Assembly: GCA_041191405.1 (NCBI GenBank)
Contig: JBEEOW010000044.1
Location: 1 to 23,545 of the forward strand
DNA length: 23,545 nucleotides
Direction of reading: 5' to 3'
Source of the DNA: JBEEOW01 sp041191405
Lineage (GTDB): Bacteria; Bacteroidota; Bacteroidia; Cytophagales; UBA9547
This document shows positions 14,890-23,545 of this stretch, piece after piece (the stretch's first letter is position 1; every line of letters starts with the position of its first letter). Below the pieces are notes generated by a model, which was not told where the DNA came from, ran no database searches, and was given only the letters and a program-made list of their open reading frames with translations. A program made the translations under genes and the position numbers.

Positions 14890-15981
14890 ATGGTAAATAA
14901 AGCTGTAAATTCAGGAATTGATGCACTAACTGGGTTTGCATTTCAAAGGAATACTGCACTATTTCTTTTATTAGAACACTATGAAGAAAAATTTAAGAAC
15001 AAAAAATATTTCATTTGCTTAGAACATCTTGATGATTTTCTATTTTGTTTTTTGGATGAGAATAACAATGCCAAATTAATTGAAGCATTTCAATCTAAAA
15101 AAAAATCAACAGGTAACTGGACTATAAATGAAGAAATGCATGAAATAATTTTCAAGATATTAAATTCTGGATTAGCTATTTTAAATGATTCGATTCCTAA
15201 AACTAAAGATTTCAAGAACTTATTGTTTTTTACAACTAACCAAACAATTTCTTTAGATTATGAAATTGTAGTAAATACAAAAAAGAAAAAACAATCGGTA
15301 AAAGTAAAACAAGATAATGAACTTATTCAATTTCTAAATTTGCCCGATGAATTAAAAAGTATTTTTAAATCCAAAATTAATGATGAAATTATTCAAAATG
15401 AATTAGACAAACTTCATTTTTATTGGATTGACTTAAACAGAACAGTTCAAAAACAAGAAAATCAATTAGTAGGTCAATTAGAATCCATCTTTAAAAAAGA
15501 AATCATAGATCCTAGAGCTGCTGTAAATAGTTTAATTTCTTTGTTTAATCATATAGAAGTCATTTATAATCAAGGTAATATTGCAAAATTACTTGATAAA
15601 TCAAAGAGGGTCTCCAGTGATCAAATAGAATCCGCTTTTAATATTTTAACAACTAAATCAAAGGCATTTGATGAATGGAGGGCAGAAAAAGATAATATTG
15701 CTAATGCAATAAAAATTCGACATTTTGACAGAGATTCATTTGAAGTAAAATTTACTTCTGCTTTTGATTTATTTAAAGATTTATCCCAATCAGAACATCA
15801 AAAAATATTTTTCTTTGTAAAAGAAAACTATGAAAAATCTACCCAAATTAATCTAGGCGATATAATTAACGAACTATATGATAATTTTTTAAAAAATTAC
15901 AATAGTCCATTCTCTGGGATAGATTTAAAAGCAATTATCTATGCAGCTTACTTTGAGTCAACATTTAAAAGAAATTCTTAA
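14890..15981 (+). CDS. DUF4297/Cap4-type nuclease, Lamassu LmuA-like
   Basis: This 363-aa protein starts with a restriction-like nuclease fold of the DUF4297 type. GIDALTGFAFQRN at 9-21 contains the family's Gly...Tyr/Phe-Gln signature. It is followed by CLEHLDDFLF at 43-52 (metal-binding acidic residues) and EAFQSKKKS at 65-73 (the QxK strand). The remaining ~250 residues are helical and unassigned; no SAVED domain is evident, so it is not a CBASS Cap4. The next gene, 2 nt downstream, encodes an SMC-like ATPase, the pairing that defines two-gene Lamassu systems. In those, the ATPase senses foreign DNA ends and unleashes the nuclease, causing abortive infection. The start is the only reasonable ATG; no Shine-Dalgarno is present. 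The lineage is AT-rich compared with the helicase gene that follows. Confidence 0.78.
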   Translation: MVNKAVNSGIDALTGFAFQRNTALFLLLEHYEEKFKNKKYFICLEHLDDFLFCFLDENNNAKLIEAFQSKKKSTGNWTINEEMHEIIFKILNSGLAILNDSIPKTKDFKNLLFFTTNQTISLDYEIVVNTKKKKQSVKVKQDNELIQFLNLPDELKSIFKSKINDEIIQNELDKLHFYWIDLNRTVQKQENQLVGQLESIFKKEIIDPRAAVNSLISLFNHIEVIYNQGNIAKLLDKSKRVSSDQIESAFNILTTKSKAFDEWRAEKDNIANAIKIRHFDRDSFEVKFTSAFDLFKDLSQSEHQKIFFFVKENYEKSTQINLGDIINELYDNFLKNYNSPFSGIDLKAIIYAAYFESTFKRNS

Positions 15982-15983
15982 TT

Positions 15984-17711
15984 ATGAAAGCAATTATTGA
16001 ATATAAACGTTTTTTTGCATATTCTGAAAAACAAAAAAAATGCTTTAATACTATATTTAAACCAGGTATAAATCTTATCCATGGTAAAAATACATCAGGT
16101 AAAAGTACATTAATTCAAGCTATTCACTATACTTTTGGAATTAATGATGAAAAGCATAAATTAGCTGAGGTTTTAGATAAAAATGTAATTTTTAGACTTG
16201 ATTTTACATTAAAAAAAGAGGATATCGAAAATATTAGTATTTTACGTGATGGAGAATTTATTTATATAAGACGTGAAAATATACCAATACTTAAGTTTTC
16301 TGGGATAAGTGCAAATAATGCTATTGAACACATTCATTTAAAAGAATATATTAGCGAATTATTTGGATTTAATTTAAAACTAGAGAGTTCGGGAGAATAT
16401 AAATTAGCTTCATTGGAGGCTATGTTTTTACCATATTATGTAGCCCAAGATTATGGTTGGGTATTAGCATTAAAATCATTTAGAGGACTAGACTATTTTA
16501 AAAATTTCAAATTTGATTACTATGATTATTATCTTGGAATTACTAATGAATATGATAGACTCAAAAAACAAAAGATTGAATTAGAAAAAAAAAATTTAGA
16601 AAGTGAAATACGATTTCTTTCCGAAAGGGAAAAAGGAAAAGATGAACTTCAATTATCAAAACTGAAAGATGAAGCCTATGTTGTAAAGGCAACAGATTAT
16701 ATTATAAAATTCAAAGAAAACAAAGATGAATTAATAAAACTTGAAAAAGATTTTATAGAGAAGAGTAATAAATTAACTTTTTGGGAAGAGAGATTGAAAA
16801 TCTTACGAAAAGTGAAAAACGCACTCAATAATCAGATACCATTAGATAGTGTATGTCCTACTTGTAATCAAAAACTACCAAATTCTTTTGAAAATATTTA
16901 TGAACATTTTCAAGATTTGAACGATACAGAAAAACAAATTGAAGAAATAAATAGTGCAAATGGATTAATAAAAGATTTAAAAAGTAAAATAAATGCTTTA
17001 GTCTCGGATATAAATTCCCAAAAAGAGTTAGTTTCAAAAGATTATTCTTTATTATTAGAATACAAAATTGAACACTTAACATTTAATACTTGGCTTGATA
17101 ATAAATCAAATGTTAGACTTTCTGAAAATATAATATCTCAAATAGGTGAAGCAACCGTAAAATTAAGTACTACTATTGAAAAATTAAAAGAATTTAAAAC
17201 GGAAGATGATTTAAAAAAGGAGAGAAATGCAAAAGATTATGTATTTAAAAGTTATTTTGAAAAGAATTTAAATGAACTAAAAGTGAAAGCTTTTGATGAA
17301 CCAAAATATGGATTATTATATCAAATGTCATTATTCCCTAAACAAGGTGTCGAATTACTTCAAACACTTTTAGCATATTATTTTGCTTTTAATAAAATTA
17401 TTAAAGAAACATCATATATACATCGTTTACCATTTATGTTAGATGCAATTTTTAAAGAGGATATTGAAGATGATAATAGGATTATAATTCTTGATTTTAT
17501 ATACAAAAACAAACCATCTGACAATCAATTAATTATATCAATAGCTGACTCAAAGAATAATTTAAAAACAGCTTCAGATTATAATAGAGAAAACTTAAAT
17601 AATGAAGCAAATTTAATTTTAATAAATAAAGATAATACTAGGTCATTCTTATCTGAATTTAAGTTGGAATATTCAGAATATTTAGAAGAAACTTTAAGTA
17701 TAATGGAATAA
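15984..17711 (+). CDS. SMC/Rad50-like ATPase with CxxC hook, Lamassu LmuB-like
   Basis: This 575-aa protein has an N-terminal ATPase half with Walker A GKNTSGKST at 34-42. A coiled coil runs from about 190. A CPTC zinc-hook-like apex with QKLP follows near 291-298, and a returning coil extends to about 395. The C-terminal half has LPFMLDAIFKED (Walker B) near 484-495. The ABC signature is degenerate: FPKQGVELLQ near 450 stands where LSGGQ-type motifs are found, as in several defence SMC proteins. The arms are short, about 100 residues each. Such ATPases dimerise and recognise DNA structures to control the partner nuclease encoded just upstream. No LmuC-like third gene follows; the next gene is a helicase of another family. 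A different DUF4297-SMC system cannot be excluded. Confidence 0.82.
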   Translation: MKAIIEYKRFFAYSEKQKKCFNTIFKPGINLIHGKNTSGKSTLIQAIHYTFGINDEKHKLAEVLDKNVIFRLDFTLKKEDIENISILRDGEFIYIRRENIPILKFSGISANNAIEHIHLKEYISELFGFNLKLESSGEYKLASLEAMFLPYYVAQDYGWVLALKSFRGLDYFKNFKFDYYDYYLGITNEYDRLKKQKIELEKKNLESEIRFLSEREKGKDELQLSKLKDEAYVVKATDYIIKFKENKDELIKLEKDFIEKSNKLTFWEERLKILRKVKNALNNQIPLDSVCPTCNQKLPNSFENIYEHFQDLNDTEKQIEEINSANGLIKDLKSKINALVSDINSQKELVSKDYSLLLEYKIEHLTFNTWLDNKSNVRLSENIISQIGEATVKLSTTIEKLKEFKTEDDLKKERNAKDYVFKSYFEKNLNELKVKAFDEPKYGLLYQMSLFPKQGVELLQTLLAYYFAFNKIIKETSYIHRLPFMLDAIFKEDIEDDNRIIILDFIYKNKPSDNQLIISIADSKNNLKTASDYNRENLNNEANLILINKDNTRSFLSEFKLEYSEYLEETLSIME

Positions 17712-17753
17712 TTTTATAACAGTAAAATTCCCTCCCAATGCCTACAAATTAAC

Positions 17754-17788
17754 AGTACTTGCAGAAAAATTACATCTCTGCAAGTACT
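17754..17788 (+). promoter_or_regulatory. Perfect 12-bp inverted repeat abutting the helicase start codon
   Basis: AGTACTTGCAGA (17754-17765) and TCTGCAAGTACT (17777-17788) are exact reverse complements around an 11-nt A/T-rich loop, and the right arm ends at the base before ATG 17789. No T-tract follows, so it is not an intrinsic terminator for the Lamassu-like operon. As RNA it would fold into a stable stem touching the start codon and could limit initiation. As DNA it would suit a dimeric regulator. Confidence 0.65.
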
Positions 17789-20700
17789 ATGAAAACGCAA
17801 GACATCATTTTCCAAGGTTTAGTAAATTGGTCAAAAGTTGAAAACCCTAAAATCAAAGACTTATACGATAATCTAGTAATAGCTACCTCCAATTTTTTAA
17901 TTATTGATGCAGACAATCAAGCTTCATTAAATACCCTTATTAAAGCATTAGAAACCAAGTTTCCAACTTCGCTTAGTGAAGAGAAAAAGGAAGATTCCAA
18001 AACAATTATTCAAGCAAAAGTAGTTGAACAACCTACACCTAAAGTTGAAGAAATACCTATAATCAAACCTGAACAAATCATTCTTAACACCATTACAGAC
18101 AAAGCTTCTACCAAAAAGAAGTTTGAAAAGTCTATGAAAACTTTGGTGAAAGGTAATCCAAAAGATTTGGTTTCTGACTATAAAGTAATCTATGAACTTT
18201 ACAACAAACAAATCACTCAAGACGAATTAGATGCTTGGTTATATGTTTTCCCTAAACACATTTTAAACCAATATTTTGAGCCAAAATCTACCCCTGATGA
18301 ACTAATTGCTAAAGGCTTTTTGATGTACGATGTTTCAAATCCAAATAACATCAAATTGGCTTATCGTTACTTGTATTTGTCTGGAGATGTGGCAAAAACA
18401 TTAGATTCAGTTGCAAGATTGGTGTTGCAGAAAAATCCAAATGAAAGTATCAAGATTTCGGATTCTCAATTGAATTATCAAATTGCAGAATTACAAAAAG
18501 TATTGCCTGTTGCCAAACGAATTGATGCGGTAAATCCAGATGATAAAATCTATTTAATCCCTCATAATGAGTTTTGTAAAACGTATCTGATTACCAAACT
18601 TCGTGAAGGTAGCAAACTGTTTTTCAATGGTGCAACTAGTCTTTATGAAGTATTTTTATTGTTTTTAAGACGTTTGCAAGAACGTGAATTTACAGGCTCA
18701 TTCAGTAAAGAAGATGTGCTGAAATACGTTGAAAACAAACGTTTGCTTTTGTCTGAAATTGAAAAGCGTAGCATTGCCGAAGAAAAGCAAAAAGAACTTA
18801 TTGAAGACCGTAAACAAAAAGCCAAAAATGAAGGTGACCGCTTGTTTACCAAGTTCCTTGAAGAAGAGCTACATGAACATGATATTCAAATTATCAATGC
18901 TGAATGGAATAGAAAATTCAACGGTGTAGTAGAAACCGATTGGAGCAAAATCCCTGTTACTTTTGAGTTTTCACAAGTTTTCAAAGGTGGAGACCCACTT
19001 TTACTAACTACTACCCAAAGAAACGGTGTTGCGTACCGACAAGTAAAAAAATCTGCCATGTTGGGCTACGATGTTGGTGTAGGTAAAACCATAACTTCCA
19101 TAGCTTGTATAGCCAATGCTTTTGCAATGGGCGATGCAAAACGAGCTTTGGTGGTTGTTCCAGATGCCACTTTCAAAAAGTGGATTATGGAAATCAGCGG
19201 TGGTTATGATAAAGACGGATTTTGGATTTACGGAGCTGTGCCTAATGTGAATTTATTAGCATGGGGAAATCTTAATACAGAAATCACTTTTAATGAAATA
19301 CGTGATTATTCAGCACCTGAAAAAGCATTAATCAATGATTTAATTCTTGCTAAAAAAGAGTTAGCTAGATTGCTTGGTATGCGTGAATATTTCGATGAAC
19401 ATTTTGATGAACTTTGTGATAAACTTGTGGCAATTCTCTACAAACTTTCAGATAATAAACTTTTATATCCTGACCTAATTACCAAATATAAAAGTCTTAA
19501 AATTGAGAAAGTTAAAAAGCTAGATGCTAAAATTATTTGGAAAGGTATTGTTGATACCAAAGTCGAAATTGAATCAGAAATCAATATAGCCATTTACACT
19601 CTTGGAGCAATAAAACCAATCCCAGAAGGCACAATCATTTTGGTAAATTATACAGGAATGGTGAGAATTGGCTTGAATGATAATTCTCGTTCTGTTTTGA
19701 GAGATGGACTTTATACTGTGCTTTCACAAGGAGAATTGAAACCCAAAGAAGAAGCACAATTGGTAAAAAAGATTGATGAATGTATTGGTACATCAATGCG
19801 TGATGCCAGGTTAATGATTGATGAAATGAAAGTGGATATGCTTGTGATTGATGAAGCCCACAACATGAAAAAATCATTTACAAGAGTAGCTGGAGATGTA
19901 AAAACAGGTAATGATGCTGGTGTTGATAAAGAAGGTTATGTAAAAAGAGAAACAGCGAGATATAACCTTGATTCTGGTCAACCAAGTAACCAAGGGATTC
20001 ATGCGTTTTGTCTTTCGCAATACATTCAAAAAGTGGCAAAAGGGTGTAATTTAATGCTTACAGCTACACCTTTTACCAATTCACCATTGGAAGTATTTTC
20101 TATGCTTGCCTTAACCAATTATCAACGATTGATAGAAACTGGAAAAGATAGCTTAAAATCGTTTTTTGATACTTTCATCAAAGAAGAAAACCAAATTGTA
20201 ATCAATGCCAAAAACTTACCTGAGGTGAAACCTGTGGTGGTTGGTTTCAGACATTTGCCTGAATTAAGACAAATGATTTACGACATAATTGATTACAAGA
20301 CGGGTGAAGATGCAATGGTGATTCGTCCAGAAGCAATTTCAATTCCCGATTTAAGTAAAGACAAAAAATGGGGCGGTGCAGAAACATTCCTTCAAATGAA
20401 TGCTTTGCAAAGGATGTACATGAGTAAAATTCAACAATACTTAAATGATGAAAAATTTACTTTGGTGGATGTTTGTCAAGGAGCATTGGAGAATGAAAAC
20501 ATGTGTACTTACACAAGCGAGTATTTACATGATATGCAGAAACTGGATGATGCAGACGATGAAGCTGAAGCTACAAGAATACTTCGTGCTTTGAGTTTTC
20601 AAAAACTTCTTGCTGTATCTCCGTATCTTTTCGCTTGTAATGATTTGCCTTGTCCGACATACCTTGAATACATTAATGAAAGTCCGAAGTTGGAGTATTT

Positions 20701-22228
20701 GATGAAGTGTATCAGAACGGTAAAAGAATACCACGAAATACGCAAAGAAGATGTTTCAGGACAAGTAATTTACATGAATGCTGGCACAAGGTATTTCCAT
20801 TTAATGAAGGAATATCTTGTGAAAGAAATTGGATATAAGCCTAATGAAGTTGAATTGGTTTATGGAGAAATTACCAAAGAGAAAAAGGAATCTATCAAAG
20901 AACGATTCCTTGCTGGTGAGGTCAAAGTAATCATTGGTTCAGGTACAATCAAAGAAGGAATTGACTTGCAAAATAAAAGTACAGTTCTTTATATTTTAAT
21001 TCCAGACTGGAATCCAACCGATTATAACCAAGTCAAAGGTCGTATTTGGAGACAAGGAAATCAGTTTGCTTATGTGAGAATTGTAAATATTTTAATGGCT
21101 GATACTTCAGATGTTTTCATCTTCCAAAAACTTCAAGAGAAAACCAAACGATTGAAAGAGTTACTAGATAGAAACTCTAAAAAATCGCAATTGGATTTAG
21201 ATGATGTAAACCCAGAGGAAATAAAAGAAAACCTTATTACCGATCCAAGGGTTAAAGCGAAACTACAAATCAAGCGTTTCAACAAAGAAAAGGAACTTGA
21301 AATTGCAGTTATAAAAAATGAGTTAAACCGATTGACTGGTTTGCAAGAATCAAGTACAGTATTTGGCAATCTGCATCCTAAAATTGTAGCAAGTGTCAAT
21401 GACTTCAATATCAAGTATGCAAGTTTTCTCAAAGAGCAAGATGAACTTGAAGATGCAAAAGCCAAACAAGAATGGGAAACCAAACAAAGTGCCAAAACTA
21501 AAGGCAAAGAAACTGAATACAAAAGCAAATTTAACCCTGAAAATGAAGCTTATATTGCTGAACAATATGAGGTAAACAATTACAATCCAAACTATATTGA
21601 GCGTATCAATCGTAGGTTGGTATTGGTTATGCAGAAGCTAAAAGACAATGTAATTGCTGAGGTAAATAACCTTGGATATTATGTTTTGCAAGATATGATT
21701 TCATCTTGGAGGGCAGTAAAATCAGATTTTATTAAAGGTGTTGAAACCTTGGAATCAATGAATTTGAGTTTGGATCAATTGAATGATATTGTTGAGGAAA
21801 AGAAAAACAAAATCAACGACTTATATAAAGAAATCGCAGAACTCCCTGCCAAATTAGATGAATTATCAAAAACCAATCAAGTTCAACGTGAAGCATATTT
21901 GAAACAGTTAAAAACCATTAATGAAAGGGTTGAAGAATTTGCCAATCTCAATCATTACATGGAATTTAAAATGAAAAAAGCGGATAAGTTGGTGGTTATT
22001 GAAGAAGTTGTTGAGCCTATTATAATTGAAGAAACTGAACTAATCAATGAAGAAGTTAAACAAATTATTGAAGAAAAATCAAAATCAAAACCCAAAAAGA
22101 AACCTACTAAAGAAATGCTTGAATTAAGATTAGAAGGGTTAAAAGAAATGCTATTGGATGACCCTAAAAATGAAAATCTTGCTTTGAGGATTGAGGGGTT
22201 GGAGATTTTGGTTGAGGAAGCGGCTTGA
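17789..22228 (+). CDS. Giant SNF2/DEAH-type helicase of mobile-element type
   Basis: This protein has 1479 aa from ATG 17789. A TTG at 17759 is in frame but lies within the hairpin, so it is disfavoured. Residues 1-400 are unassigned. The SF2/SNF2 motor follows. Motif I is GYDVGVGKT near 427-435 and motif II is VIDEAHNM near 686. Motif III is LTATPF near 756. In the helicase C domain, GSGTIKEGIDLQ is near 1050 and motif VI is QVKGRIWRQGN near 1080. The remaining ~390 residues are largely charged coiled coil, with an acidic/Lys-rich tail and a short internal repeat (LRLEGLK, LRIEGLE). Proteins of this size and plan occur on Bacteroidota plasmids, integrative elements and phages, often near methylases, but their function is not established. 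Antirestriction (DarB-like) or DNA-metabolism roles are possible. It starts 77 bp after the Lamassu-like ATPase. Confidence 0.85.
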   Translation: MKTQDIIFQGLVNWSKVENPKIKDLYDNLVIATSNFLIIDADNQASLNTLIKALETKFPTSLSEEKKEDSKTIIQAKVVEQPTPKVEEIPIIKPEQIILNTITDKASTKKKFEKSMKTLVKGNPKDLVSDYKVIYELYNKQITQDELDAWLYVFPKHILNQYFEPKSTPDELIAKGFLMYDVSNPNNIKLAYRYLYLSGDVAKTLDSVARLVLQKNPNESIKISDSQLNYQIAELQKVLPVAKRIDAVNPDDKIYLIPHNEFCKTYLITKLREGSKLFFNGATSLYEVFLLFLRRLQEREFTGSFSKEDVLKYVENKRLLLSEIEKRSIAEEKQKELIEDRKQKAKNEGDRLFTKFLEEELHEHDIQIINAEWNRKFNGVVETDWSKIPVTFEFSQVFKGGDPLLLTTTQRNGVAYRQVKKSAMLGYDVGVGKTITSIACIANAFAMGDAKRALVVVPDATFKKWIMEISGGYDKDGFWIYGAVPNVNLLAWGNLNTEITFNEIRDYSAPEKALINDLILAKKELARLLGMREYFDEHFDELCDKLVAILYKLSDNKLLYPDLITKYKSLKIEKVKKLDAKIIWKGIVDTKVEIESEINIAIYTLGAIKPIPEGTIILVNYTGMVRIGLNDNSRSVLRDGLYTVLSQGELKPKEEAQLVKKIDECIGTSMRDARLMIDEMKVDMLVIDEAHNMKKSFTRVAGDVKTGNDAGVDKEGYVKRETARYNLDSGQPSNQGIHAFCLSQYIQKVAKGCNLMLTATPFTNSPLEVFSMLALTNYQRLIETGKDSLKSFFDTFIKEENQIVINAKNLPEVKPVVVGFRHLPELRQMIYDIIDYKTGEDAMVIRPEAISIPDLSKDKKWGGAETFLQMNALQRMYMSKIQQYLNDEKFTLVDVCQGALENENMCTYTSEYLHDMQKLDDADDEAEATRILRALSFQKLLAVSPYLFACNDLPCPTYLEYINESPKLEYLMKCIRTVKEYHEIRKEDVSGQVIYMNAGTRYFHLMKEYLVKEIGYKPNEVELVYGEITKEKKESIKERFLAGEVKVIIGSGTIKEGIDLQNKSTVLYILIPDWNPTDYNQVKGRIWRQGNQFAYVRIVNILMADTSDVFIFQKLQEKTKRLKELLDRNSKKSQLDLDDVNPEEIKENLITDPRVKAKLQIKRFNKEKELEIAVIKNELNRLTGLQESSTVFGNLHPKIVASVNDFNIKYASFLKEQDELEDAKAKQEWETKQSAKTKGKETEYKSKFNPENEAYIAEQYEVNNYNPNYIERINRRLVLVMQKLKDNVIAEVNNLGYYVLQDMISSWRAVKSDFIKGVETLESMNLSLDQLNDIVEEKKNKINDLYKEIAELPAKLDELSKTNQVQREAYLKQLKTINERVEEFANLNHYMEFKMKKADKLVVIEEVVEPIIIEETELINEEVKQIIEEKSKSKPKKKPTKEMLELRLEGLKEMLLDDPKNENLALRIEGLEILVEEAA

Positions 22229-22230
22229 TG

Positions 22231-22300
22231 AGGAGGGGTAATAATTTGGGGAAGCTATTTTCACTGCCTCCCCAATTATCCCCAATTATTACCCAATCCT
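22231..22300. terminator. Imperfect long hairpin between convergent genes, probable bidirectional terminator
   Basis: The 101-bp gap between the converging helicase genes contains GGGTAATAATTTGGGG (22236-22251) facing CCCCAATTATTACCC (22280-22294), a 15-bp stem with one bulged T. The unit CCCCAATTAT is directly repeated at 22270-22279 and 22280-22289, so the left arm can pair with either copy. No long T-tract follows in either direction. Confidence 0.5.
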
Positions 22301-22329
22301 CTTTAAAATTAAAATTCACCTTTATCAAT

Positions 22330-23545
22330 TCAATTACTTAACATTCCTAAACATCTTTCTAAAACTTCAGGATTATTAATTATAATTAGATAAAGCTTTT
22401 TTCTAGTTCTTGTTACAATTTGATATAACATTTTGGTTGGATGGTAATAAGGATCTTTTGAATAATAATAAGGTTTTGTCGTTAATTCATTTTCCTTGTA
22501 ATAAAAATAATTGTCAATAATTGCAACAACTTTCTCAAACTCTTGACCAATTACAGAATGGGCGGTATCGTTTTCTTCTATAATATTATATTTATCATAA
22601 GGACAATTATCATATTTTGATTGTGTATAATTAATTATTTTCCAATCTTGCTCCTGTAAGTATTCTATATATTGTTTAGCGATATATTCATCATAAAAGT
22701 ATTTTAATTCGACATTTGTAATTTTATCTTTGCTCAAAATATTTCCTTTATTAAACAAACCATTAATAAATGTTGCTATTTCTTTATTGGTTCTAATTTT
22801 CTCTGTAAGCTTGTAAACTTTTGAAGATGTTTCTTTTTCAATAAGTTGTGGAATATTATTTTGCATTTCAGTTTTTCTTAGACATTGTTTATTGTCATAA
22901 GAAAAAATACATTTACCATTATTTGCCTTTACTTGATCTATAATTAATAATAACTGACTTTTATATATTCTTTGTGTCTCATCAATTATGATTAGATTGT
23001 AATCTGATAAAGTTTTAGTTTGAAATTCTTTAATTGCAATAATATCCCAAGAGAATTTATTAATCAATTTTTTGTGTCCATTATTTAAAATCCCACAATG
23101 TATTATAAGAACATTTAATTTCTTATTAATAGATTCTTTAGCAATATCATAGGTTAGTAATGTTTTACCCGTACCTGCATTGCCACATATTGAAATAAAT
23201 GTTAACCCACTTTTAATTAACTGTTTAATAACAGTTTCTTTTATTTCATCTTGTTGATTTGTCAAAAAAAACTTATCATTAATGAACTCAGTTGTTGAAT
23301 TAAATGGGGAAACGAGATAGTTTGATGGATTAAACAGAGCATCTAAATTATCTATTTTATATAATTCTTGATTTGATAGGGTATTTAATAATGTTTCAAA
23401 ATTTGCTTCAATTAGTTCTTCTTCAGAATTTAAAGAAAACAATTTACATTCATCTGAAACATAAGTATAGCTATGAATTTCTTTATTTAAAAAACTCAAA
23501 TAATACTTATTTTGAATTAATTGTTTCTTTATTTTTTCACCAGTA
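22330..23545 (-). CDS. DUF2075 (Schlafen-type) DNA/RNA helicase-domain protein, 5' end outside the window
   Basis: This is the C-terminal ~404 residues of a P-loop helicase-domain protein. The frame is open to the window edge: 15 codons precede the TTG at 23499, which could be mistaken for a start. Walker A is GNAGTGKT, preceded by FLTNQQDEI. Walker B is LIIIDETQR. TEKIRTNKEIA and the arginine-containing TRTRKKLYLII are further SF1-like motifs. This set is typical of DUF2075/Schlafen group 3 helicase domains, which are often fused to an N-terminal nuclease such as GIY-YIG; that part cannot be seen. Such proteins are frequent in defence islands. It converges on the giant helicase gene and is AT-rich like the Lamassu-like and Septu-like genes. 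Confidence 0.8.
   Translation of the reverse strand, partial: TGEKIKKQLIQNKYYLSFLNKEIHSYTYVSDECKLFSLNSEEELIEANFETLLNTLSNQELYKIDNLDALFNPSNYLVSPFNSTTEFINDKFFLTNQQDEIKETVIKQLIKSGLTFISICGNAGTGKTLLTYDIAKESINKKLNVLIIHCGILNNGHKKLINKFSWDIIAIKEFQTKTLSDYNLIIIDETQRIYKSQLLLIIDQVKANNGKCIFSYDNKQCLRKTEMQNNIPQLIEKETSSKVYKLTEKIRTNKEIATFINGLFNKGNILSKDKITNVELKYFYDEYIAKQYIEYLQEQDWKIINYTQSKYDNCPYDKYNIIEENDTAHSVIGQEFEKVVAIIDNYFYYKENELTTKPYYYSKDPYYHPTKMLYQIVTRTRKKLYLIIINNPEVLERCLGMLSN

Noticed and set aside
14890..15981. CBASS Cap4 effector
   Set aside because: The nuclease part is Cap4/DUF4297-like, but there is no SAVED domain and no nucleotidyltransferase gene; the SMC-like partner points to Lamassu.
17754..17788. 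Terminator of the Lamassu-like operon
   Set aside because: The stem is perfect, but it is followed directly by ATG and A-rich coding sequence with no T-tract.
1..23545. CRISPR arrays, tRNA genes, IS elements, att repeats
   Set aside because: No regularly spaced repeats, tRNA-like cloverleaf or CCA end, transposase or integrase reading frame, or flanking direct repeats were found on either strand.

Overview
The window is AT-rich DNA most consistent with a Bacteroidota genome, probably a flavobacterium. The genes mostly lack Shine-Dalgarno sequences and start in A/T-rich contexts. A few TAnnTTTG elements of the Bacteroidota -7 type are visible, and the proteins have a Flavobacteriia-like composition. 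The organism call is inference. No tRNA, rRNA, CRISPR array, integrase or transposase was seen.

Left edge (36-2473, + strand): a compact SOS/damage-tolerance operon, umuD - umuC - SRAP (YedK/HMCES-like). umuC carries an in-frame TAA that separates the polymerase body from its last ~80 residues, which contain the apparent beta-clamp-binding motif QLSLF.

Centre (2538-14421, all - strand, read right to left): one long defence cluster in the order hsdM - hsdS - DUF3800 protein - small BECR-like protein - hsdR - OLD-family ATPase/TOPRIM nuclease - SMC/ABC-like ATPase (PtuA-like) - HNH nuclease (PtuB-like). It is a type I restriction-modification system with a two-gene cassette inserted between hsdS and hsdR. 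An OLD nuclease and a Septu-like pair are appended downstream. Short gaps and start/stop overlaps suggest largely shared transcription from upstream of hsdM. A strong hairpin in the 167-bp gap before hsdR marks one possible break.

Right of centre (14422-17711): a 468-bp divergent intergenic region holds the likely hsdM promoter and a decayed second copy of the SRAP gene's 3' end. A two-gene Lamassu-like operon follows on the + strand (DUF4297/Cap4-type nuclease plus a short SMC-like ATPase with a CxxC hook).

Right edge (17754-23545): a perfect 12-bp inverted repeat ends exactly at the ATG of a ~1480-residue SNF2-type helicase of the kind carried by mobile elements. After an imperfect hairpin comes a convergent DUF2075 (Schlafen-like) helicase gene that runs off the window.

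Overall reading: a defence island beside an SOS mutagenesis operon. The SRAP relic shows that the ~12 kb between it and the intact SRAP gene was inserted, or the locus recombined, at the SRAP 3' end. The best candidates for something not well described are the DUF3800/BECR-like pair inside the type I operon, the OLD + Septu-like tail of that operon, and the hairpin abutting the giant helicase start.
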